From Mansonella perstans (taxonomy: Eukaryota > Nematoda > Chromadorea > Rhabditida > Onchocercidae): a stretch of 64,000 nt of DNA. Positions 38,201-51,751 of this stretch are shown in pieces (the stretch's first letter is position 1; each line of letters opens with the position of its first letter). The position numbers and the translations under genes were made by a program. The stretch spans positions 248,001-312,000 of the forward strand of contig JBAMDO010000578.1 of the NCBI GenBank assembly GCA_037074765.1, read 5' to 3'. Under the pieces are notes generated by a model. That model saw nothing but the letters and a program-made list of their open reading frames with translations, was not told the DNA's origin and made no database searches.

Positions 38201-38732
38201 ACTGTTCTATATTTTGATTACTTTAAGATATAAACTTTTTTAGAATTTAAGTATCATTATTGATTGAAAAACGACTGAGTTTGTAAAATTGTACGCAGAA
38301 AATATCTTCTGAAAAACTTTAAAGTATATCATGTTACGCTTGAAATACAACATTTGGCAAAATTCGGTTTTTTCGAATGAAATCTTTGATGGTTATTAAC
38401 TATGATGAATTGAAAGTGCGAGCAATCACTGATGCCACTAAACTTACATTTCAATATATTTTAGTACATATTTCAAATCAATAGAAACAATTAAACCCTG
38501 CTAATCGCTAGAAAAAGAATTAACTCAAATAAATTAGCATTGCACAACCGGAATGAAAATAATGATGATTGAAAATAACATGATTGTTATAATATGATAC
38601 CTTATCATCGATGACACATTTGGCTGTACATCTCAGTTGACAAATGCCCACTTGTGATAAGTCTGAATCGATCGTATTTCCGCTATTTATTCGTAAAATG
38701 ATAAATAAGGAAAATATCCATAATTGATACAT
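29207..38732 (-). CDS. Receptor tyrosine kinase with FN3-like ectodomain
   Basis: Exons: 38601-38732, 38036-38092, 37398-37598, 36671-36853, 35742-35820, 35375-35424, 34928-35093, 34350-34585, 33885-34013, 33600-33774, 33124-33313, 32336-32529, 31275-31468, 30893-31009, 30460-30674, 30092-30229, 29691-29862 and probably 29207-29287. Phases match throughout; about 902 aa. Signal peptide in exon 1, then a Cys-rich stretch ([22 protein letters not shown]), fibronectin-III-like sheets with several NxT/S sites, and a transmembrane helix at about residues 477-500 ([16 protein letters not shown]). The kinase domain shows GSGAFG (about 553), [13 protein letters not shown] (about 711), DFGLCR (about 731) and [11 protein letters not shown], all intact, so it should be active. 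It resembles the nematode-expanded FN3-type receptor kinases; no exact orthologue is claimed. Alternative ends: a stop at 29685 if the last intron is retained (877 aa), or an extension to 29054. Confidence 0.85.
35205..35286. repeat. 41-bp tandem duplication in a receptor-kinase intron
   Basis: The sequence starting TCAGAACTTTTTTGAAATTT occurs at 35205 and again at 35246, essentially identical over 41 bp. Intronic and probably neutral. Confidence 0.85.
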
Positions 38733-41480
38733 TAGTAACAGTGTTTCGAATCGTAAGAACCTTCCATTAGATACTGTTACTTCATCATTTGAAATATTTA
38801 GATTAATTAAAATTAGTTTTATATAATTTTTATTTTCTATGTAAAATATTAGAAATTATCCTTAAAATTATACCAAAAATAAACTGTTTAATTAAATACA
38901 TCGTTGTTCGAATTTATATTTTAATAGCTCATTAAATTAGAACTTCGATACAATTTACGTAATTCAAATTTCCTTGTTTGATTATTCACTGACGTGATCT
39001 GTCTAATAACTTAGTACAGTGCATTTTTTACTTCTGACATAACTAAACAATTTTTTTTTTAAATTTTTCCCCGCGGTGAAAATTCTTTCTTTCTTAATGC
39101 TAATTTGTTTAGATCATAAAACATTTCCTTCCTAATTCTATTGAGTGTTAACGATGCATTCTATCGAAAATGTGAAATTTTAAAAAATATTTTTTTCTCG
39201 GAAGAAATAGTCTCGGGCCATTAATCATGAAAAAGATCAAATTTTGTCCAAAAATAAACACTTATGGATATGCATAATAGGAATTCAGAGAAAGAATTGA
39301 GAAAATAGCAAAATAATCCGGAACGAAGAAAAAGGCTTCACATATAATTCTAAAAATACGAATAAATGGATTCGGAAAAAAGTGATATTAATTGAAGTTT
39401 CAATAAGTGCACACAAGTAGGTTAAGTAATTCATATATAATTCTAAAAATGCGAATAAATGAATTTGGAGAAAAGTGATATTAATTGAAAGTTTCAATAA
39501 ATGCACACAAGCAGGTCAGGTAATTCAAGGTAATTAGAAGTTCATTGCTATATTTCACCTGAATTATGGGACATTGAACAATGACAAACATATTTTGCAA
39601 ATGCAAGATAAGAAGAAGTATAAGAGTAATGCGAACCGCATTCTTGTATCTGCTATATCTACGCCAATGGAACGTCGTCTATTGGTGCAACAATTCCAGT
39701 TGACAAGAACAGTAATGACGAAGACACATGCAGTTGTGCTGTATCCGATACACAGTAGGTTCCTCACACAAATATTTCTATCACCAATTGAAGGTTTCAT
39801 CAAGAAGGGATCATTCAGCAATCTTTGCTACTTCTAGGTATAAGATAGATTTTTAAACCGGTTTTTGATATATTCAATTGCACACAAAGGTAAACAGAAG
39901 GCAGACAGACAGGCGGACGCACAAACATACAGTGTATCTGTATTCCCATACCTTATACAACGATATGTACCGACGACATCTGTTCACGATACATGGCTAT
40001 ATTTGAAATCATTGAAAGTATATAAAAACTGCCTAAGATATTTATTTAGCAGTTGAAATTAATGAATTTCAGAAATTTCAGGCTTCAGATAATGTATGCT
40101 TTTAGTAAACTAGCCACAAAAAAAGCCTTTCCATCGTTATTAGGATGCTAATGTTAGTGGTAGTTAGTAGCAATGTAAATTAGTTTTCAATAGTTGCAAG
40201 CTATTTTGATGACCAAAATAGTGAAAAGTCAAGAGAACACAATTTGTTAATTCATTAGCTTTTTGAAATTTAAAGGACAGATTGATTCATTAAGGAAAAC
40301 TAAGGGCAAAATAAGTAATTTAAAAAAGTGATTTTGCAAAAGGACAAAAAAGGTTACTGATTCAAATGTACTTTGAGTAGATATAATGTCAATTACTTCA
40401 ATTATTTCTTTTTGATTTTAAAATGAAATTCGCTTTCCGCTACGAAGCTATCAAGGATGATGCGATTCGCAATCAAATAAACAGGGCTGAAATTAAAATT
40501 TAATTAGCAATTTCACATCTTCTTACATATTATGCTTTTTGCCTTTTTTTGCTTTTTCTTAACTTCTCGATAATTTTTTTTTTATCATTGTCAGTGGTCA
40601 ATGATAGTCTAGAAACTGCTGACATAAAGAAATTCTTCAAATGTTCTTAGCTGATATGCAAGAGAAATTCTGATTTGATACTAATTGTGAGGAAAATTAT
40701 TAAAATACATCAAGATTCTTTTATTTTTTATTCTTCACCAAATTAGTTATTTAAAAAGAAATTTAAAATTGCTCTGATTGCTATTACCTGGAGGTACTGT
40801 TCATAAGCTTACAGCGGTAGATGAAGAATGGAATATAGCAAAAAACTCAAAAGAACCTATAAATGAATTGGTTTTTCAAACTTCGGAAAAGAAATTTCCG
40901 TTGAGAACGTGTACTTGAAATGAATGAATGAAAAAGAGCAATGAAAACAAATAGATTTCAACAATTCTCAATGATAATTTTGAAAGGAACATAAAATACG
41001 CTATTTATAAATTTTCCGATTTGCAAAAAAAATTTATTTTGACATTTCGTTATTTTCTGAACGGTATGTGGCATGATTTCATTTTTAATTTGCTTTTTTT
41101 GGACGTCAGTTCTCAAGGCTTTCTCTTTTTTCTTTTTTTAGACCATTCTCAAAATAGAACTATTTAGGCTTACCTTTATTTAAATTATGTAATTTTCCGT
41201 AACATTGCATTAATTTGACTACAGTTTTAGAATTCATGTTAGACTACTTACTGCATTATGATGATTCATCATCATGTTAAATTAAATTTTAAATCAAATT
41301 TTCGATGAAATATCATGTTCCTACATTTTTAAAATGACGAAATCCTTTTCTAAATTTCAGCAAAATAACTCGATTTTAACGATTTTTAACAACCAACGAT
41401 AACAATTGCCACACTGCAACAGTTTGTGCACAAATACCATACTGCAAGATCGCAGAATTTTCGGCAGGTAAAAGAAAGGA
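38733..41480. other. Intergenic gap with a tandem repeat and one open patch
   Basis: Contains the upstream region of the receptor kinase (minus) and of the F-box gene (plus). A 93-bp tandem duplication lies at 39337-39522. A patch at about 39574-39837 is open in three or more frames. No gene could be assigned. Confidence 0.5.
39337..39522. repeat. 93-bp tandem duplication
   Basis: Copy one starts TTCACATATAATTCTAAAAA at 39337 and copy two TTCATATATAATTCTAAAAA at 39430. They stay alignable across the unit with scattered substitutions. Non-coding. Confidence 0.8.
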
Positions 41481-43224
41481 ATGGACAATAACCTCACGAC
41501 CGGAGCAACTTGTGCTGTCAACAAGATTTACACTGAAAATCAAGAAAAATTGAAGAGTAACGATCGGAAACGCAAACAGATTACTAACAGATCTTCGGTT
41601 GGAATGTTCAAATAATTGAATTGAAATAAAAACAAATCCATCCACTCAACAAGTTCGAAAATTATGAAATTTCTGTGAAAAATTATAAAATTTAAAATTT
41701 TAAACTGTTTTTTAAAATAATTTTTCTTCAACCTTGAAACTGTTTTCAATTTTATTTTGCAAAAATTTTTTCAAATGAAATTAAGTATTGGAAATTCAAA
41801 ATATTAGCTTCTCGTGATTTGAATTTTTAATCGTTTAAGAAAATCTATTTGGAAATATTTCTAAAGAGGGCTTAAATTTCAAAGAAATTTGTTTTCATTT
41901 TAGAGAACAAATCGAAGTTCTAAAACATTCTTGGATAATACAGAAGAAGTGAACGGAACGGAATATGATGGGTCATTGTTCACCTTGCAGCAACTACCGA
42001 TGATTTTGTTATCACAAATTTTATCTAACTTAAATATTCGTGAACAAAAAAATCTCGCTGATACTTGCAAAGCTGCTAGATTGGTAAGGTTTTAATCCGT
42101 TCAGATGATTAATTAAGTTTACTTTTTTTTGCTTCTATTAAATTTATGAATAACAATATGATTGACTTAGGACATATCACGTCTAGATGTTACAGGCTAT
42201 GAGATTATACTGGAATGCACGCATCGATCTTCACATCGATACGCTGATTAGGCAAACTTTTTCATTTATCAATAAACAGAATCGATATTCACTATATGCT
42301 ATACGTAAAGAAGTTGGCCTCACGCTACGTTTAATACCTAACTTTGCATTACGCGAAATTAATTTTCAACCTGTTTGCTTACTACATTTGCAGGATTTGA
42401 AAGACATAGAAATTCGCACGAAAAAGTTTGTTTTTTTCCGATTTTACAAATATATTTAGTGTGGAAGTTCAAAGCATTCTTAAATTTTCATGAAAGAGAA
42501 AGAAAGAATGAAAGAACCCTAGTTTTTTAAGTCTAATATGGCCTAAAGTTATAATTAGCAGATTACCATTGGACGTAGGCATCTTCTTCCGTCTGTGGTG
42601 AAAGTTTGAGATAGAAATCGCCTGCTCCTAAACAACTCATAATTCTCTAATTATTCTATAAAACATGCTAATATTACAAAGTTTACAAAAATGAATCCTC
42701 ATACACTTTGTTATTAATTACTATTTTTTCACTCAAATAAATTCTTGATCTCTTAAATCCATAAGCAATACTTTAATAATTATGATTGAAATTTGAGAAC
42801 TGCGAAACAAATTTACGGTGCGATAAAACATTTGGATTTACGCGGTTGTTTAGTGGAATACAGTGAATTGAAATATTTCTCGAATGCATGCACTCGACTC
42901 TCATCAATCGCAATCACATATGCAGCCGTATACTTACCAGATGAAATATTCATAAACAATGATTGTATCAAGTAATAGAGTCATGGAAAAATTTGTCACT
43001 GTCCCATTAACTTTTCTCTTATCATTAGACGGTTTTGTTTCAGATGTTTCAGACAGAATAAATTCGAAAAGTGTTCGTTCGGAACAGTTCGCGATTTTCT
43101 TCGTATATCGCTACCGAGATTTGCAGAAATGGAAAAAAGAAACGAGCTACCGATGGAGCATATTGATTTGCTTGTTAAGCTACTCATGTTATTTCCATAT
43201 CTTGAAACTTTTCACATTGAATGA
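41481..43224 (+). CDS. F-box protein, 293 aa
   Basis: Five exons: 41481-41597 (starts ATGGACAATAAC), 41904-42083, 42196-42425, 42798-42971 and 43044-43224. Total 882 nt, phases consistent. An F-box is visible at about residues 66-110: LQQLPMILLSQILSNL, then NLADTCKAAR and LYWNARIDL. F-boxes bind Skp1 and recruit substrates to SCF ubiquitin ligases. The C-terminal half has leucine-rich-repeat-like pieces (IKHLDLRGCLVEYSEL, LSSIAITYAAV, MLFPYLETFHIE), the usual substrate-reading partner, though repeats are weak. The start was chosen because the ATG exon donor (TCG/GTTGGA) is in phase with the F-box exon. A GGCAG acceptor-like site sits 14 bp upstream of the ATG. Nematodes carry many fast-evolving F-box genes, so one-to-one orthology is not implied. 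Confidence 0.75.
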
Positions 43225-44769
43225 GGATGTTGAATAGATAATAATAGGGAAATAGAATAATGGGATTATTTATCCTTTTTTATTAGTAAAATAATGATTC
43301 ATAATTAATAAAAATTTAATGCTACACTATTGGAACATACTTGGAATAGCATGTTGTATGCTATGTATTGCTGATCCAGTCAACAATTGCTAATGTCTTC
43401 GATATCAGTGATCCTCATACTGATAGTAGTAATTTATTAACTATTAAATTGGCCGTATTTCTCCTCCTGAAGCATGCCATACATACCACTACGGTAAAAA
43501 ATATCAAGAAGTATTCTCTCATATCATTGGTAATTAGCTGGAAAGTATCTCGCAAATGAGTGAAGTATCATATGCTTCATTTTAAAATAAATTTTTGCAC
43601 TTCTAATTTTATTTAGTTTAAACAAAACATTACTTTAAAAAAGTTTTCGAGTACTTGTCAGTTAAAAATTCGCCCGAAAACACTGTAAGATTTAAATTAA
43701 ATGCTTTGATAAAAAATGGACAAAATTTTTTCATTAAAGTGTAATTTCAATTATGATTTTTTGGGAAATAAAGTGCCAGTTGTTAACTAACTTGCCAACT
43801 AAATCGTATTAAATGAGTAATGTTGCCATCTTTTTGTATTTAAGTTACAAAATACTCGTGTTGATCACTAATAGTAAGTAATATGATTATTTAATCTAGG
43901 TTGAACCGGAATATGTAATGTCAAATTGCTATTAGTGGAACAATGTTCTGTCAATTTTCTTGTCATCAGTTCTTGTTTCTGCGACACGAATTATTTAACA
44001 ACATAATAAATTAATAGTAATGATTAAATTCTGTTAAATTCCTTGAAATGATTCCATGACAAAACTGTTCACCAAAAGTAGTGCTGGAAAAAGTCGCAGA
44101 AGTTTATTGTATTATAATTAAGAATTGTGACAATAGATGAAAGCAGGAAAAAGAAGCTACTTAGCATGATTTCACGATCGGTATTCTTGTTGCATATTTA
44201 CAAATATTATCAATTAATTTTACAGTCTCAAGAAACAAACCTTAGTTCAATGATGAATTATTTATTTAGAATAAGGAAAATACGAAAGGGGAAAAGCAGT
44301 CAAAGATATATTCAAAGATATAGAAGATATATTATAAGGATAAATTACATTCAAGTTCTTTTTCTCGATCAGTAATCCAATTTGCTTCAAAAAGTAGGCC
44401 AGATCTTTTAAGAAGTAATTAGGGAGGACTATTTTAATAGGAAATTAAATAGGATATCCGTAAATTTGGTGCTTATTTGCTTCATCAAACTTCCATTCTT
44501 AATCATGGAAAGTTGAACAAACGGAAGAAAATCTTCAATCTTTTTTAAACCTGGAAATGGATGTGTATTCAAAACCAAAAATTAATCAGTAAAGTTTATT
44601 TGCGTTAAAATTTGGCTCAGAAACTCAAAGAAATTGAAATATCAAAAGAAATTTTTTGCTGCAGTAGTGTGAATTCCCTAAAATTACAATTAAAATATTA
44701 TAAATTCTCTAAAGACTTCCCAATTACGCAGATGAAAGAATATTGCATTTTATTGTTATTACTGATCTA
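43225..44769. other. Gap with one isolated exon candidate
   Basis: A plus-strand segment, 43380-43493, lies between a CCAG acceptor and a GTAAAA donor. It is open for 38 codons in phase 0 (contains DISDPHTDSSNLL). No partner exon was found. The 82-codon ORF at 44127-44375 is AT-rich and Lys/Arg/Tyr-heavy and looks like chance. Confidence 0.4.
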
Positions 44770-45738
44770 ATGGCGACTGGTAAGCTTTTATTGCAGCATT
44801 TTTAACTGAGAAAAAACAAATTCCTGAAGAATTCCTATTTTCTACTTCAAATCGTAGTAAAATGAAAAAAATAAATCTGTCCGTTGCAAGATTATGAAAT
44901 TTAACGGAATCTCAACTCGAAAAGAAATTTATGATTTTTCCGGATTATAGTGCTCGGAATTAACATACCAATTTCAATTTCAGTAACTACTAACTCAAAA
45001 TCATTGATCATTATGATCATTGTTTCATTAATGCTCACAACGGCATCAATTAGTGATACGATAGTTGATGTGAGTATTGCGAATGTAATGCATGATAAAG
45101 TTTGACTTATGCTACACCTTTACCGGAAATTCTAATTGGAAGAAAGTCACCATGTCTAAGTTAAATTAGCATCACCAACAATTTCTACTCTCAAAAACTT
45201 TCGAGCATTTCTCTTCTCATAATAAACTTTTATCTTACATAAGAAGCAAATAAAATTTTTGAATCTTATCAAATCAATGTTTTAAGTTCAGACAGAGAAT
45301 GAAAATGCCGAGTCACTGGAAACTTCAGGAAATGAATGGAATTCTAATCAATCGAGAAAACCACCTACTCATCATAATTACTATTATAAAATTATGGAAG
45401 ATTATTTCTTGCAATTTAAAAAACTAATCTATGTGAGGTTGAAAAAAGCTCAACCTGATACAAACGATGACGTTATTGAATTTCAATCATGGACACTGTA
45501 AGTGTGTGCATCACTAATAGGATTAAATTATTTCTTATCGTTGCTTAAAGTAAGTTATTAATTAACTCTCACAAGCACACTTTCTTTTCAAAACTTTCAT
45601 AAATATCATTTCAGGTCAATAATAGCAGTGATTATAATGACATTCGCATTTGCTTGCTGCTTGATGCCACTTCTCTTCTGCTTAGCATGCAAACTATTTG
45701 GATTTTGTGTATGCAGCGGATGCAGGGCATGCTTTTAA
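44770..45738 (+). CDS. Small membrane protein with Cys-rich tail, 141 aa
   Basis: Four exons: 44770-44779, 44984-45069, 45292-45497 and 45615-45738; 426 nt in all with phases matched. The first coding exon holds only ten bases, ATG to the first base of codon 4. Residues about 12-27 (LIIMIIVSLMLTTAS) look like a signal peptide or signal anchor. A hydrophilic stretch follows, rich in E, N, S and H, then a helix-like LKKLIYVRLKK-type segment (in the sequence QFKKLIYVRLKKAQ). A transmembrane helix at about residues 102-125 (IIAVIIMTFAFACC) runs into a short tail with eight cysteines, ending GCRACF. Cysteines beside a membrane helix suggest palmitoylation; this is inference. No family recognised. 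It ends about 0.9 kb from the convergent Yop1-like gene. Confidence 0.65.
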
Positions 45739-46658
45739 ACAGGTCATCAAATTAGTGCAGCCAAGAAAAGAAGAAAGACTTCCATATCACATCTCAACTT
45801 CTATATATTTGTAATGTTAAGTTAAAGGTAACAGTCTTATGCTTACCTCTTCGGCAAATCTCTACTCTAAGACACATACCTGATGAATAAACAAACTAAA
45901 TGGAAATAGCCGAGTTTTTCAAAGTTGACTTTTTATGAGCTATGTCATAAAAATTTTCTTGTACAAAATAAATTTCCAACCAAAAATTTATCTTGCATAT
46001 TTTTCAGCAGACATGAAAAAGAGAATAACAAACTCAGGACGAGAAAGTAAACAAATAACAGTTGTAAGTTAGAACGAAGAGTTTAAAAATTTAGCAGCGA
46101 AAAATGAAAACAAAGCGAAATATCTAACTTTGCAAAATATTTTACCTCTATACTTCCTGAGAAAAATTATCACAAAAGCCTCACTTTTTTTCAAATCTAA
46201 ATCAATGGCTAATGTATTATATATGCAAATCTTATATCTGTCATTGGTAAAAGTAACTATGAAATCTTTATTAGTACCAATAAAATTCCAATGCATAGAA
46301 ATTTCAACCGTCTTCAACATTACTTACAGATTTAAAAAGAAAAAGAAAAAAAAAAGATTTAAAAAAATCATGTGAGCAAGAGGCTCTTAAAATAAATGAA
46401 AATAAGCCAATAATTTCCCAAATGACATAACCCATAAATGACATTTTGAAGTATTAAAAAAGAATGGTAGCATAAATACATTTTATTATTATTATTATCA
46501 ATGGCTAAGATGGACATTGTTTGCGTTTTCTTTCAAGTACAAATTTGTAAAATAAAAGTCCTGCTCAATAATGCAATGGTGGCAGCAGACAAAAACTTTA
46601 AATAGAAATGAAAATTTCTGAAAAAAATTCCATAAATTTTAAAAGCAAATGCTGTATT
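45739..46658. other. Gap between convergent genes
   Basis: 3' flanks of the small membrane protein gene (plus) and the Yop1-like gene (minus). Overlapping AT-rich ORFs on both strands at 46069-46375 have no motif and look like chance. Confidence 0.5.
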
Positions 46659-48783
<2,125 letters not shown>

Positions 48784-48795
48784 GGCTGTAACAAA
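48784..48795 (-). promoter_or_regulatory. Likely trans-splice acceptor for yop-1
   Basis: On the minus strand the sequence TTTTGTTACAG is followed by CC and then the ATG. A strong acceptor with no room for a cis exon boundary inside the coding region fits spliced-leader addition. Confidence 0.6.
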
Positions 48796-51751
48796 AGTTT
48801 ACGAAAAAATGGGATTTTAAAAGCGAATAAGAGAAAAAATAATATTTCCCGCATCAAAAAACCCAAATGTACTTTAGCTGAAGTTACTTAAACGAAGTTT
48901 ATTTGTTAATCTGATACTTTTATTTTCAATATCTTGCAAAGAAAAAAGCCTTTTCCAAGCATTTGCACTCGAATATACGAGTGAAAATTTCTTGTAGTTA
49001 TCCGAGCCTAATTAAAAGGTCAAAGTTGAGAATTCTCTTTTAAGGCCCTTTTGAGAAAAAATTAAAAAAGCAGTACAGTGAACTTAATTATGAAGGGGAC
49101 AAAGCCTCAATAAATTCAATGTACGCTTCACATCAAATAATAAAGATTCATAATAAACAATGTCTCGGACTATCTTACAATGGGCAAACAGGACAATTTT
49201 AAAAATAAATTTAACAAAATTCAAACAATTAATGCTATTCCCTTACTGATTACCCTCACATGTCCATATACTCGCTTATTTAGCAAATTAAAAAAAGTTA
49301 AGCCATCAAATTCCAAACTGCTATTTTAAATCACTAAATAATGTCAGAATGCATTCGAACTTATCATAATTAATTCGAACTAATTCGAACTCATCATAAT
49401 TCTTTGGGAGCGAATACCTGAAAAGTCGGTCTCCACTTCAAAAATATATTATCTCTGAAGCAAATTGATCACACCAATTAAAATCTCTAAAGCAGTAACA
49501 AGAATGATTTCTTTGTGAAAACAATTTCCTTTTGAATTTCAAGGTAAATTGTTAAATTTATTGATTTGCTATTAAAGCAAAATATCATTCGCCTAATCAT
49601 AGATTAATAAATCAGGATAAGAATATTTTTAAAAATTCAAAAAGTCAAAATTTTCTATTTCATTTTCAGAAAATTTTGACTTTCTCTCAACTTTTATCAG
49701 AAATGATAAGAAGAGAAATAGTTTGAACTATTTTTTTATAATTCCTTTAAAATAGTACTATTTTCTTGTTATATAACGAACACTTTACTAAATGTAACTT
49801 TACATCTATCAATTATTAGGTCACTTTTCAACGTGAAAAAGTGAGCCTTTTAATATTACTTCAAATTATCGTACTAATTACTAATTAATTAATTAATGTC
49901 TTTCTATTAGAGAAAATTATGAGAGGGGATACTATCATTACTATACTACATGCAACATACATAGCTAAAATCTGTCGCGTATTTTAGTATCGAATGAGAA
50001 AGTTTGGAAACCTAATTCGTTTCTTTTGCAAATAAATGAATCACGTAAAGAGAAACTTTCGAACAATGGCTAATTCAATTATCAGTTGGCACTAACGTGT
50101 TGACAAAGATAAAATCGTAAGAATTTCAAAGCAATAATCAATAACAGCGACATCATATGACAGACACACGGCTATCGAGAAAACAAGCACACTCTATAAA
50201 CTCAAACATAAACACACACACGCGCACGCACACACATTTACACATACACACGCATACGTGTACACACACATACATGCACATACACAAACGTGCATACACA
50301 CATACACGTGCACACACACACACGCACACGCGCACACACACACATACATATATGCACACGCACACACACACATCCTCATGCCATCATATCTGATGGCATT
50401 ATGCAAAATTTAACAATGAAAGAACGACATGATGTGACAATATTTTTCATTTTTCTTTGCTCTCTCCGCTTGAACTATTTTTTACTAAATCATACATAAA
50501 TACAGATCATATACCCACATATAGATACATCTGATATTGTTAAAGTATCCATATCAAATATATCCAAGTGGTACGGTACGTACAGTACAGGCACACTAGT
50601 ACAGTATGAAATTGGATAATTTACATCCCACAAAATAAATTCTGCGAATGAATTTGCTAACAATGCAACCAATGTTACTCTTAAATATCGAAGTTATCGG
50701 AATATTTTGCCTTTTTTTTTCCCTTTACATCACAAAAAAGAAGAAGTGAAAAGAAGAATTCAAATAAAGAATTTAATGAAAAAAAAAAGAGAATTCAAAT
50801 GGAAAAACTTTGATCTGTTTTTTCGAATAATTACGAATTTCGAAAATAAAAAAGAAAAATAATTTTCAGGTTTTAATTTTGACAAAATTTTATATACATA
50901 AGATATATATGAAAAAGAAATTAACTTTGTAACGTTAGATATGTATGTAACAATGAAACCCTGAATAAATCATGAATAATTCGCATACATAATTGAGCAC
51001 AATCAAATAAGAAACTTATTTTTTGCTATAACTTTTTCAAATGAACATTTAGCAAGCAATGAATTTGATCAGTGGAGATCTTGATAATTTCTAATAACCT
51101 GCGTACCATATACCCTGATAAATATCATAATAGGATCACAATTGAAACATACATACTACATAATAAAATAATGTAGATAATTTTAAATTGCCAAAAATTT
51201 TGGTGAATTGATCAGTGTGCAATTTAATTTTGCGTATACAATTTGAGATCATTACATGGATATGCGCAAGAAAACAGGACATACAAAAATCGGAAGCACA
51301 AATAGAGATAATAAGGAATATATCAGTTAAAATAAATTATAGCTTGGGTATCATAGTACCGTTCGCTTAAGATAACATAATGCTTGAAAGAAAGACAAAA
51401 AATCTGAGATTGTTAATTTTGCCGATAAAGGGCTAAATCATTTGTAACTACGATCTAAACTACATATAGACATAAATGCAAAAACACTCGTAAAAAATGA
51501 AGACAGAAAATAAAAAAAGGAAAAATACAACAAAAACGAATAATTCATTTTAGAATATTCGCTACTGCAAAATATTATGAATTGAATTAGTAGTTATTAA
51601 TTGAACTGAGAGTTTGGCAGTTCAATTTTTATCCCATTCGTAGCGACCTCTATTACGAACGGTAATATGATGATAATTAATCTTCATAAAAATATTTAAA
51701 AAGCAAATGAAAACAATAGTGGGAAACTAGAAAATATTTTGAAATTGGTCT
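48796..51751. other. Intergenic gap with a CA-type microsatellite
   Basis: Nearly 3 kb between the yop-1 start and the formin 3' end, both on the minus strand. Apart from the microsatellite at about 50191-50372 I see only AT-rich sequence and no supported exon. The 60-78-codon ORFs over the repeat are artefacts of it. Confidence 0.6.
50191..50372. repeat. (CA)n / (ACACGC)n microsatellite
   Basis: About 180 bp of CA dinucleotides interrupted by CACG, CATA and CATG variants. It has the alternating purine-pyrimidine pattern able to adopt Z-DNA. Likely length-variable. Confidence 0.95.

Noticed and set aside
44127..44375. 82-codon plus ORF
   Set aside because: Arg/Lys/Tyr/Ile-rich AT-biased translation; no compatible neighbouring exons.
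46069..46375. Opposed 81-83-codon ORFs in the gap after the small membrane protein
   Set aside because: AT-driven open frames on both strands with Lys/Phe bias and no family pattern.
50153..50499. Several 69-78-codon ORFs of His/Thr or Cys/Val repeats
   Set aside because: They are translations of the CA microsatellite in different frames.
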